A stretch of 64,000 nt of DNA from JBAXGW01 sp037139195. GTDB taxonomy: Bacteria; Bacteroidota; Bacteroidia; Bacteroidales; JAHJDW01. The stretch lies in assembly GCA_037139195.1 (NCBI GenBank), contig JBAXGW010000014.1, forward strand, positions 11,168 through 75,167, given 5' to 3'. Below, one piece after another: positions 36,489 through 44,431 of this stretch. Each line of letters begins with the position of its first letter. The first letter of the stretch is position 1. The position numbers and the translations under genes were made by a program. The notes beneath the pieces are model-generated. The model saw only the letters and a list, made by a program, of their open reading frames with translations, did no database searches and was not told the origin of the DNA.

Positions 36489-37610
36489 ATGAAAATAGAA
36501 GCCCCAATTTATGTTACAAGACCGTCCTTGCCTCCTTTAAATGAGTATGTGAAATTACTTGAGGAAATATGGAAAACTAGAAATCTTACGAATAATGGGA
36601 AATTTCATCAAGAGCTTGAAGCGAAATTATGTGAGTTTTTGGGCGTAAAATATATATCATTATTTTCAAATGGAACTTTAGCCTTAGTAACAGCTTTACA
36701 AGCTCTTAAAATAACAGGAGAAGTAATTACTACTCCATTTAGTTTTGTCGCTACCACGCATTCATTGTGGTGGAACGGTATAAAACCTGTATTTGTTGAT
36801 ATTGATCCTGAAACGTACAATCTTGATACTGATAAAATAGAAGCTGCAATTACACCATTTACCACTGCAATAATGCCTGTTCACGTTTATGGTACACCTT
36901 GCAATGTTGTAAAAATGAAAGAAATAGCTGATAAATATGGTCTTAAGATTATTTATGATGCTTGTCATGCATTTGGAGTTAAATATAAAAACGAATCAAT
37001 ATTAAATTTTGGAGATTTATCCATTCTTAGTTTTCATGCTACAAAAATTTTTAACACATTTGAAGGTGGTGCAATAGTTTGTAATAATGAAGAAACAAAA
37101 AAGAGAATAGATTTTCTTAAAAATTTCGGATTTGCAGATGAAGTTACTGTGGTTGCTCCTGGTATTAATGCTAAAATGAATGAGGCTCAGGCCGCATTAG
37201 GAGTTTTGCAGTTAAAGAGAATAAATGAATCTATTGATAAAAGAAAAATAATAGTTAATGAATATAGGAGTAGGTTAAGAAAAATTTCTGGAGTGAAATT
37301 TCTTCAGGATTTTGATTATGTAGAAACCAATTATCAATATTTCCCAATATTTATAAATGAAATCGTATATGGAAAAAATAGAGATGCAATTTATGAAGAA
37401 TTAAAAAAGGTTAATATTTTTACACGTAGATATTTTTACCCACTTATTAGTGATTTTTCAACCTATAAGGCATTACCTTCTTCTAGTCATGAAAATTTAC
37501 CTGTCGCAATCAAAGCTGCAAATGAAGTTTTATGTTTGCCAATTTATCCTGATTTAGATTTAGAAACGGTTGTTTTTATTTGTGACTTTATAAGTAATTT
37601 AAAGTCCTAA
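36489..37610 (+). CDS. DegT/DnrJ/EryC1-family nucleotide-sugar aminotransferase
   Basis: The 373-residue protein is a PLP enzyme that transfers an amino group, usually from glutamate, to a keto-sugar nucleotide. SNGTLALVTALQAL at 60-73 binds the cofactor phosphate, YDACHAFG at 156-163 carries Asp157, and SFHATKIFNTFEGGAIV places the Schiff-base Lys at 186. It could use the 4-keto sugar made by a LegB-type dehydratase, such as the one encoded near 4 kb. The ATG at 36489 is preferred to a TTG at 36462. It is the first gene of a four-gene glycan block. Confidence 0.9.
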   Translation: MKIEAPIYVTRPSLPPLNEYVKLLEEIWKTRNLTNNGKFHQELEAKLCEFLGVKYISLFSNGTLALVTALQALKITGEVITTPFSFVATTHSLWWNGIKPVFVDIDPETYNLDTDKIEAAITPFTTAIMPVHVYGTPCNVVKMKEIADKYGLKIIYDACHAFGVKYKNESILNFGDLSILSFHATKIFNTFEGGAIVCNNEETKKRIDFLKNFGFADEVTVVAPGINAKMNEAQAALGVLQLKRINESIDKRKIIVNEYRSRLRKISGVKFLQDFDYVETNYQYFPIFINEIVYGKNRDAIYEELKKVNIFTRRYFYPLISDFSTYKALPSSSHENLPVAIKAANEVLCLPIYPDLDLETVVFICDFISNLKS

Positions 37611-37687
37611 TTTATTCTATTTGCATATTTTATTCAAAATTTTCTATTTATGAGTCGTGTTATATTATTAAATATTGATTGTACAAT

Positions 37688-38353
37688 ATGAAAAAAAATA
37701 TTGTTATAATTGGATCATCAGGACATGCACGTGTTGTAATTGATATTGTTGAGAAACAAAATAATTATAATATTGTTGGTTTAATTGATCCTTTTCGTAG
37801 AATTGGAGAAAAAACATCGGGATATAATGTTATAGGTAAAATAGAAAATATTATAGAGTTATATGATCAATATAGAATAGATGGATGCATTGTTGCTATA
37901 GGAGATAATTGGGTGCGGCATAATGAAGTTGAAAGGCTTGTCTCAATTAAAGATGATATATGTTTTATTAATGCTATTCATCCATCAGCTCAAATTGGGA
38001 GTAATGTTAAAATAGGTACAGGAACTGTTATAATGGCGGGCGCCATTGTAAATAGTAATTCAAGCATTGGAAGTCATATAATAATTAATACAAAAGCTAG
38101 TATTGACCATGATTGCGTTTTAGCAGATTATTCTAGCTTAGCACCTAATTCAACGCTAGCTGGGGCTGTAAAAATCGGGTCATACACTGCTGTTTCATTG
38201 AGCGCAACAATAGTAGGTTCAGTGAACCTAGGTGAACATTGCTTGATAGGAGCATGTTCTTTAATACTTCATGATGTCGACTCATATAAACTCGTTTATG
38301 GAGTTCCTGGGAGAATAATAAGAGATAGAAAACCAGGTGAAAAATATTTATAA
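37688..38353 (+). CDS. NeuD/PglD-like sugar O- or N-acetyltransferase
   Basis: The 221-residue protein has an N-terminal Rossmann-like half (NIVIIGSSGHARVVIDIV at 4-21) and a C-terminal left-handed beta-helix of hexapeptide repeats (IGSNVKIGTGTVIMAGAIV, then IGSHIIINTKASIDHDC, with the conserved His of the DHDC motif as probable base). It ends YGVPGRIIRDRKPG. This is the build of PglD/NeuD enzymes that acetylate a sugar amine or hydroxyl from acetyl-CoA. It follows the aminotransferase gene, as PglD follows PglE, so N-acetylation of the newly made amino sugar is likely. The ATG at 37688 is chosen over TTG at 37679. Confidence 0.9.
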   Translation: MKKNIVIIGSSGHARVVIDIVEKQNNYNIVGLIDPFRRIGEKTSGYNVIGKIENIIELYDQYRIDGCIVAIGDNWVRHNEVERLVSIKDDICFINAIHPSAQIGSNVKIGTGTVIMAGAIVNSNSSIGSHIIINTKASIDHDCVLADYSSLAPNSTLAGAVKIGSYTAVSLSATIVGSVNLGEHCLIGACSLILHDVDSYKLVYGVPGRIIRDRKPGEKYL

Positions 38354-38386
38354 AAAATTAAACTTTTTTTATTTTAAAATTGAAAG

Positions 38387-39313
38387 ATGAATGATTTGAT
38401 TGTCAGTGTTTGTATGATCACCTATAATCATGAGAAATTTATTGCTCAGGCTATAGATAGTGTTCTAATGCAAGAAACAAACTTCAAAATTGAATTGATT
38501 ATTGGGGAAGATAACAGTAGTGACAATACTAAACAGATAGTTAAATCATATATAGAAAAATACCCAGATAAGATTTATGCTACTTTCAATGAAAGTAATA
38601 TAGGAATGATGAATAATTTTATTAAAACTATTAAAAATTGCAAAGGGAAATATGTTGCTTTGCTTGAAGGTGACGACTTCTGGACTGATTCATATAAGTT
38701 GCAATTGCAAATTGACTTTCTTGAGAAAAATCCAGACTTTGCATTATGTTTTCATAATATAAATGTTTTTAATGAAGAAGAGAATGTATATATTATGAAC
38801 AAAGGTGGTTTTAAGCTGCGTTCAATATTTACTATAAAAGATATTTTAATTGATAATTTCATCTCAACTGTTTCATGTGTTTTTAGAAATAACTTATTTG
38901 CTGAATTTCCTGTTTGGTTCCCTCAATTAAATATGGGTGATTGGTTTGTGCATATTCTCAATGCCCAGCATGGGAAAATAAAATATTTCAAAAGAAATAT
39001 GGCGACTTATAGAGTTCATAATGGTGGTGTGTTTTCAGGTCAACCAAAAATAAACACCCTAACAAAAACAATTCAATCGTTAGAATTATTTTATGAAAAT
39101 GAAAGCATTGACAATAAAGAAATAGTTAAAAAGGCAATTTCCAAAAAATATTTTTCATTAGGGATTGAAATGTTGAATGTTAAGATGAAAAAAGAAGCAT
39201 TGAAAAATGTTTTATACTCATTAAAACTATCCCCATTAAATTTATTTTCCTTTTTCTTTAAGTATTTGTTTTTTTTCATTAAGTCAATTTTTATTTCGCC
39301 AAAAAAAAGTTAA
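38387..39313 (+). CDS. Glycosyltransferase family 2 protein
   Basis: The 308-residue protein has the GT-A fold signs: VSVCMITYNHEKFIAQAIDSVL at the N-terminus (shown in parts: VSVCMITYNHEKF, AQAIDSVL), IIGEDNSSDNT with the nucleotide Asp, and LLEGDDFWTD with the metal-binding DxD-like motif. It ends in a hydrophobic, basic helix (near 285-308) that may hold it at the membrane. It is expected to add a sugar on the cytosolic side to the lipid-linked unit that the next gene product flips. The sugar is unknown. Confidence 0.9.
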   Translation: MNDLIVSVCMITYNHEKFIAQAIDSVLMQETNFKIELIIGEDNSSDNTKQIVKSYIEKYPDKIYATFNESNIGMMNNFIKTIKNCKGKYVALLEGDDFWTDSYKLQLQIDFLEKNPDFALCFHNINVFNEEENVYIMNKGGFKLRSIFTIKDILIDNFISTVSCVFRNNLFAEFPVWFPQLNMGDWFVHILNAQHGKIKYFKRNMATYRVHNGGVFSGQPKINTLTKTIQSLELFYENESIDNKEIVKKAISKKYFSLGIEMLNVKMKKEALKNVLYSLKLSPLNLFSFFFKYLFFFIKSIFISPKKS

Positions 39314-39325
39314 ATATTACCTATA

Positions 39326-40804
39326 ATGATATCAAAGAAGTTTTTAAAATCATCTTTTATTTATTCAGTTGTTGGAGCATTGCCTTATGTGTCTTCAATT
39401 GTTCTTATTCCTTTATTTACACATAAAATATCTCCTCAGGATATTGGGGTAAATGCAATTTATTTAAGTATTCTTTTTTTTATTCAGATTTTTTCTAGTT
39501 TTTGTCTGGAATCTTATGTGATGGTTCATTTATTTGAATTTAAAAATAATCCAGAGAAGCTTAAGGAGAGTTTTGGAACTGTTGTTTTTTCACTTACGGC
39601 ACTGGGGATTTTTATTCTGTTAATAACAGCAATATTTGGAGATTGTATATTTGGGCTTTTGTTTAATAATTCTATCAGTTTTTTTCCTTGGGGTTTTTTG
39701 ACAGTGCTTACGGCTATTTTTAATGGCTTTTATAAAGTATATTGTAATATATTAATAAGTCAGCAAAGATCAGTTAAGTTTTTTATAATAAATATTTTAA
39801 ATTTTTCTTTTGTCATTACACTTTCAATATTATTGGTTTACATTTTCCCGAATTCCTTAGCTGGTCCTGTGCTTGGACGGACACTTGGGTTTGGAATAAA
39901 TTTTATTCTAATTTTATTTTCGTTAAGAAAAGAATTTGGTTTTAAATTTAAACGGGAAGTAATAACTGATATTGTTAAATATTGCTATCCTTTGTTATTG
40001 TATTCGGTGTTTTCTTGGGTTATTTCTTACATTGACCGATTTGTAATAAAACACTATCTTGTTGATCCATCGTATGTTGGTATTTTCGACATCGCTGTAA
40101 GATGTACATTGGCAATTGAACTTTTTCAAACAGGAGTATCAAATGCTATTTATCCAAAAGTGTTTAATTTGTTGAAGGATAGTTTAGTTGCCGAAAGTTC
40201 GCCTGAGGTTAATAGATATTATAATGTATTTACAGCAATTATATTGTTTATAATCCCTTTGTTTAACATATTTGTACCTCTTTTAATCCCTTTGGTTATT
40301 GATAAAAAGATTTATTACGAAGCTTTTAATTTTATTAATATTCTTAGTCTTGGCTTTGCAACAAGAATATTATTTAGCTACTTCTTTTCACCTATTTTGT
40401 TTTATAAAAAAACAAAGATACTCCCCAAAATATTTTTTTATACAGCAATTTTCCAAATAATAATTAGTATAATATTAATAAAAAATTTTCAGCTTATTGG
40501 GGCCGCATGGGCTAGTTTTGCAATAAAACCTATTCAAGTTTTATTCCTATATTTTGAAAGCAGAAAAATATTTAAATTTAAATTTAATAAAATTAAACTT
40601 CTTTATTTGCCAATGTTTTTTATTGTTATGGTTGTTGCTTCAGAATTGCTTTTTTTTAGACAATATCTTTTGTTCAAATCAATTATAATATTTTTTATTA
40701 CTTCAATACTTATTTTCTTTATATATAGAAAAGAATTGCTTTTATTCTACAATCAACTTGTCAAAGCGATTAAACGGCGAACAGATATTGTAATTGAAAA
40801 CTAG
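39326..40804 (+). CDS. Wzx-type polysaccharide flippase (MATE/MOP superfamily)
   Basis: The 492-residue protein has 12-14 membrane helices with few charged residues in between, starting KKFLKSSFIYSVVGALPYVSS, and the segment SWVISYIDRFVIKHYL near 230-245 that is typical of Polysacc_synt proteins. Such flippases move undecaprenyl-diphosphate-linked sugar units to the periplasmic side. It begins 13 nt after the GT2 gene and is the last gene of this glycan block. A dedicated polymerase is not seen here, but the ligase/polymerase-like gene at 21826 could serve. Confidence 0.9.
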   Translation: MISKKFLKSSFIYSVVGALPYVSSIVLIPLFTHKISPQDIGVNAIYLSILFFIQIFSSFCLESYVMVHLFEFKNNPEKLKESFGTVVFSLTALGIFILLITAIFGDCIFGLLFNNSISFFPWGFLTVLTAIFNGFYKVYCNILISQQRSVKFFIINILNFSFVITLSILLVYIFPNSLAGPVLGRTLGFGINFILILFSLRKEFGFKFKREVITDIVKYCYPLLLYSVFSWVISYIDRFVIKHYLVDPSYVGIFDIAVRCTLAIELFQTGVSNAIYPKVFNLLKDSLVAESSPEVNRYYNVFTAIILFIIPLFNIFVPLLIPLVIDKKIYYEAFNFINILSLGFATRILFSYFFSPILFYKKTKILPKIFFYTAIFQIIISIILIKNFQLIGAAWASFAIKPIQVLFLYFESRKIFKFKFNKIKLLYLPMFFIVMVVASELLFFRQYLLFKSIIIFFITSILIFFIYRKELLLFYNQLVKAIKRRTDIVIEN

Positions 40805-40939
40805 CTATAACAGATTTAGGGAAATACCTATTTTAGCAAATCCAAATCAAATAACTATAAACTTTTCAGTATTAGCAAATTTCGAATTTACAACTTTTAA
40901 AAAATAAATACCTTTTCTAAATTCTTTAATATCTAAATT

Positions 40940-42022
40940 CTAAGTACATGACAAAAAATTAAACGCCTCACAAGTATTTATAAAACAATTATTAAGCAAG
41001 CAGCTTGCAACATATTTTAGCCCATATTTAAAAATTGATTCAGCTTTACGTCCATGTTTTTTGACAATAATTTGTTTTATGTTTTCATGAAGATATATTC
41101 CTACTTTATAACACCAAACAAATGCTATCATAATTAATAGAGTTAGTTTTTTAATTCTATTCAAATCTGTTAAATGAGTCTTTTCAATATCAAATCCACT
41201 AGATTTCATTGATTTAAAACACATTTCAATCTGCCATCTTTGTTTGTAGAATTCACAAGCATTTTCAGGTTTGTCAAATGAAACGATAATCAAGTAATCA
41301 TCTCCGTTTAATTTGGCTCCAGATAAATAACAATATTCTCCGTTAATTCTTATTATGTTAGGGTAAAATCTAAATTCATTAATTCTACATGTATTGAATA
41401 GCCATGATGCCTTAACTTCCTTATTCTTCGAGGGAACAAATACTTTAAAGTTGTTTCTTACACGGATATAATAAAGAATATTATTGTTGTTTAGAAATGC
41501 CAACCAATCTTGACCCACAAATTCTCTATCAGCAACTAAACATGCTATTGTTTCACTAGAAAACAAACGTATGTATCTGTTAATCAAAATAATTCTTTCT
41601 CCTGTGTTTGAATTGCCTCTTTTAGGCAATAAAGAGAAAAGCAATGGAAATGCAACACCTTTATATACAACTCCTAGCATTAAAATATTGATATCAGAAT
41701 CTCCAAATTTCCAATTAGTTCTATCCATAGTTAATTGGATTTTATCTTTAATAGGAAGTAAAGCAAAAATTAATTTAGCAATAATATCTGCATCTAAAGA
41801 GTAATTAGCAATGAAACGTTGGATTCTACGCAAAGAAGAGTCTGAGTTAGAGGAGGAATCAAAGCCACTTGCCAATTTGTGGAATGTTACAGTTTGTACC
41901 TTACATAAAGCAATTACAAACATGGCTATAAACTTAACTCTAGCTAAATTTATTGTAGACTTAAAATGTTCATTGAGAATTGGAACTAATTCATTAATTT
42001 TACGGTCATCATTGGTTATCAT
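40940..42022 (-). CDS. IS4-family DDE transposase
   Basis: The 360-residue protein has the acidic residues and signature of IS4 transposases: LTMDRTNWKFG with the first Asp, CLVADREFVG with the second, and the Y-x2-R-x3-E-x6-K motif YKQRWQIEMCFKSMK with the Glu. The frame is full length without interruption, so the enzyme may be active. Its stop codon TAG is formed by the last three bases of the element (40940-40942), so the coding region runs through the inverted repeat. The start ATG at 42022 is followed by a normal N-terminus and preceded by a hairpin. Confidence 0.93.
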   Translation of the reverse strand: MITNDDRKINELVPILNEHFKSTINLARVKFIAMFVIALCKVQTVTFHKLASGFDSSSNSDSSLRRIQRFIANYSLDADIIAKLIFALLPIKDKIQLTMDRTNWKFGDSDINILMLGVVYKGVAFPLLFSLLPKRGNSNTGERIILINRYIRLFSSETIACLVADREFVGQDWLAFLNNNNILYYIRVRNNFKVFVPSKNKEVKASWLFNTCRINEFRFYPNIIRINGEYCYLSGAKLNGDDYLIIVSFDKPENACEFYKQRWQIEMCFKSMKSSGFDIEKTHLTDLNRIKKLTLLIMIAFVWCYKVGIYLHENIKQIIVKKHGRKAESIFKYGLKYVASCLLNNCFINTCEAFNFLSCT

Positions 42023-42027
42023 ATATT

Positions 42028-42053
42028 GACGAATTTTGTGGATATTATTCGTC
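42028..42053 (-). promoter_or_regulatory. Hairpin upstream of the transposase gene
   Basis: GACGAAT (42028-42034) and ATTCGTC (42047-42053) pair over 7 bp, 5 nt before the transposase ATG. In other insertion sequences such hairpins limit transposase translation from outside transcripts. The same terminal region also has CTGATAATCA twice (42061-42070 and 42104-42113). Confidence 0.45.
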
Positions 42054-43445
42054 TAATATACTGATAATCAATGATTTATCCAAACTTTTGGCAAGTTATT
42101 TTGCTGATAATCAGTATTTTATTTTTTTTGTCATGTACTAAAATCTAAATTAGTTGATTTATCATTTATGTTTTTATTTAATATTAATTGACCATTTATA
42201 TCGTGAATAAATAACTCAGACTCCAATTCTAGATTGTTATTGATTTCGATAAATATATTGTTATTTGCTGGGTTTGGAAAGACAGAAATACTTTGATTTT
42301 TTGCAATATATTTATTGTCTATATCTGTGAGTCTATTTGGTGAATATACCCAAAAGTCAGAAAAGTAGAACTCTTCATCCCATCCAGTACCAAAGTATCC
42401 TTTATTACCAATAGAAAATGATATTCCACTGAGTCTTTCTGGTGCTTGGGGAGAAATTATTCCAGTCCAGCTGTTAGATAAAGGATTGTATTTAAAAAAA
42501 TCAATATATTTGTCAATATTGTCATCACCAGTACCCACATAAGCTTCGTTGTTAAGAGTGAATCCGACCATTCCAAAACGCCCATTACCCGGAAAATCTT
42601 GAATGGCAGTCCATGTGTTTGTATTGGGAGTGTATTTCCAAAAATCTGATTTTACAGTATTCGCATCATAAAGGCCTGTGCCCATATACCCAATCCCATA
42701 TAGCTCAAATGCACAGGCTGACATTCTTTTTCCACCAGGGAAATTTGCTTTTTGAGACCATGAGTTATTGCTAGGGTTATACATCCAAAAATCAGATAAA
42801 TAATTGTTTGAGCTATTATAAGAACCTGTTCCTATATATAGTAGACTATCTGATATTACAAAACCTCTAGCTTGAAATCTTTCATGACCAGGAAAGGAGG
42901 CTTTTTGAAGCTAAGTGTTATTATTCGGATTATATTCCCAAATGTCGTTAGTACAAGCTGCAGAATTTGTTATGCCAAAGCAAATATAAATTTTTCCTTT
43001 TACAGCAAAGGCAGATGATCCATTTCTAGCACCTCCAGGAAAATCAGCTTTTTTTGTCCATAAGTTTTGAAGTGTGTCGTATTCCCAGAATTCATTTACG
43101 TATGATCCTCCATTAACTTGACCAAGTCCAACATATCCTTTGCCATTTGCTGAACATGCAAAAGCAGCAGCTCTTCCATAGTTGTATACGGATGTTTTTT
43201 GTTGCCAATTCTGCGAATAAAGATTTGAGCAAATAACCAACATTAGGAATAATATATTTTTCATAAATTAAAAGTTTTGAGATTACTTTGCAATATTAGA
43301 TAAAAAAATAGAAAATACATTTATTTAAGGTTTTTTTACTTTTTTTGTTGTAGATTCTTAGTTTTATGTATTGCTTAATCTTGAGGTCCAAAACACTTTA
43401 TTGTTTCCTTAATAAAACTTTCAGAATTTTTAACATTTGACGCAT

Positions 43446-43475
43446 AGTACAATCCGTTCGATTGTACTACATTTG
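43446..43475 (+). promoter_or_regulatory. Perfect palindrome beside a -7 box: possible operator
   Basis: AGTACAATC (43446-43454) and GATTGTACT (43460-43468) are perfect 9-bp arms with a 5-nt spacer. The right arm ends in the first base of TACATTTG (43468-43475), a good -7 box for the gene at 43508. The palindrome takes up the place of the -33 region, as a repressor or activator site would. It could also form a hairpin in DNA, but it lies upstream of the likely RNA start. Confidence 0.5.
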
Positions 43476-43507
43476 TTTTGTATTAACATAAACTAACAAA
43501 ACAAATT

Positions 43508-44374
43508 ATGAAAAAAATTTTTACTTTATTTTTAGCTTTAGGATTTGCAGGTATTGTCAATGCACAATCTATTCCTAATGGCGATTTTGAAACTTGGACT
43601 GATTCTGTAACTTGTGAAACCTGGAATTTTCCGATGCTTGGTGCTTTTATGGGCGGATCTCAAGGTCGATCATCTGATGCGCATGGTGGCTCTTATGCAA
43701 TGAAAATTTCCTCAACAGCAGGAATGTTAGGTAGTGCATCTGCAGGTTCTGCAACTATAGGAACTCCTGGATTATTAGGTGGATCAACTGGTGGTTTGCC
43801 AATCAGTGGAAACCCAATTTCATTCGGTGGTTTTTATAAATACAATTCTGCAAGTAGTGATGTTTGTAATATTTCAATTGTTCTTACTAAATGGAACGGA
43901 ACGTCTATTGATACAGTTGGAAAAGGTGAATTTACAGCCAATACAACTAACACAACTTACGCTCCATTTTTAATTACCCTAACTGGTCTTGTTGGCACTG
44001 CTGATACTTGTAATATTACTATGACTTCATCTAAAGCAACTGCTCAAGCTGGTTCTGAATTAATCGTTGATGATTTAGTTCTTATAGGCGCTACAATTAC
44101 TGCGGGTGGTGGTTCAAGTTTTATTGGTTCTATTGACAATAGTCATTTGGTTAATTTATATCCAAATCCTTCAACTGGAACTCTAAATGTTGAGAAAATG
44201 ATTAATGAAACTGCAAAATTGTCTATTTATAATGCTGAAGGCAGAATGGTTTACAGTTCAGATTTAGTAAGCAATAATGAACAAATAAATTTATCTGATT
44301 TAGCTAAAGGTTCTTATATTGCTGTTATTCAAGGAAAATCTGAAAGAATTATGAAGAATTTCGTAATTATGTAA
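43508..44374 (+). CDS. Secreted protein with T9SS type A sorting domain
   Basis: The 288-residue protein has a signal peptide (MKKIFTLFLALGFAGIVNAQ), then a jelly-roll-like domain beginning SIPNGDFETWTD with a later ELIVDDLVLIG, which resembles PCMD/carbohydrate-binding-type folds of Bacteroidota. After a Gly/Ser linker comes the type A sorting domain (about 212-288: VNLYPNPSTGTLNVEK, YNAEGRMVYS, LAKGSYIAVIQ). It should be secreted by the T9SS and released or bound to the surface. The palindrome in its promoter suggests it is regulated. Its ligand is unknown. Confidence 0.82.
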   Translation: MKKIFTLFLALGFAGIVNAQSIPNGDFETWTDSVTCETWNFPMLGAFMGGSQGRSSDAHGGSYAMKISSTAGMLGSASAGSATIGTPGLLGGSTGGLPISGNPISFGGFYKYNSASSDVCNISIVLTKWNGTSIDTVGKGEFTANTTNTTYAPFLITLTGLVGTADTCNITMTSSKATAQAGSELIVDDLVLIGATITAGGGSSFIGSIDNSHLVNLYPNPSTGTLNVEKMINETAKLSIYNAEGRMVYSSDLVSNNEQINLSDLAKGSYIAVIQGKSERIMKNFVIM

Positions 44375-44391
44375 GATAAACTGAATACAAT

Positions 44392-44427
44392 AAAAAATCC
44401 CAACTTGTTTGAAGTTGGGATTTTTTT
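44392..44427. terminator. Bidirectional intrinsic terminator
   Basis: AAAAAATCCCAACTT and AAGTTGGGATTTTTT form a 15-bp stem with a GTTTG loop between two convergent genes. It serves both the T9SS protein gene (plus) and the M1 peptidase gene (minus). Confidence 0.92.
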
Positions 44428-44431
44428 ATTG

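Larger units (their letters stand above)
40940..42142. mobile_element. IS4-family insertion sequence, 1203 bp
   Basis: The ends are inverted repeats: (C/T)T(A/T)AGTACATGACAAAAAA with 17 of 19 bases equal (40940-40958 and 42124-42142). They are bordered by a 9-bp direct target duplication, ATCTAAATT, at 40931-40939 and 42143-42151. The element carries one transposase gene. It is inserted in the T9SS tail of the kelch pseudogene. Both ends and the duplication are intact, so the insertion is probably recent. Confidence 0.9.
40847..43264 (-). pseudogene. Secreted kelch-repeat protein with T9SS type A tail, broken by an IS and a nonsense codon
   Basis: The N-terminal part (43264-42914) has a signal peptide (MKNILFLMLVICSNLYSQ) and kelch repeats (AFACSANGKGYVGLG, SAFAVKGKIYICFG). 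TAG at 42911-42913 stands where the repeat pattern NTWxQKAxFPG needs Trp (TGG), then the same frame continues through further kelch repeats to a T9SS type A tail (VFPNPANNNIFIEIN). The tail is cut at 42142 by the IS. Beyond the IS the frame resumes at the target duplication (AATTTAGAT) and finishes DIKEFRKGIYFLKVVNS...KFIVI with a stop at 40847-40849. Joining the parts restores a full sorting domain. So it was a surface-exposed or secreted propeller protein with two inactivating lesions. Confidence 0.88.

Noticed and set aside
42131..43264. Two separate genes encoding small kelch proteins
   Set aside because: Both parts are in one frame, separated by a single in-frame TAG at a conserved Trp codon, and the second part continues past the IS; one broken gene is the simpler reading.
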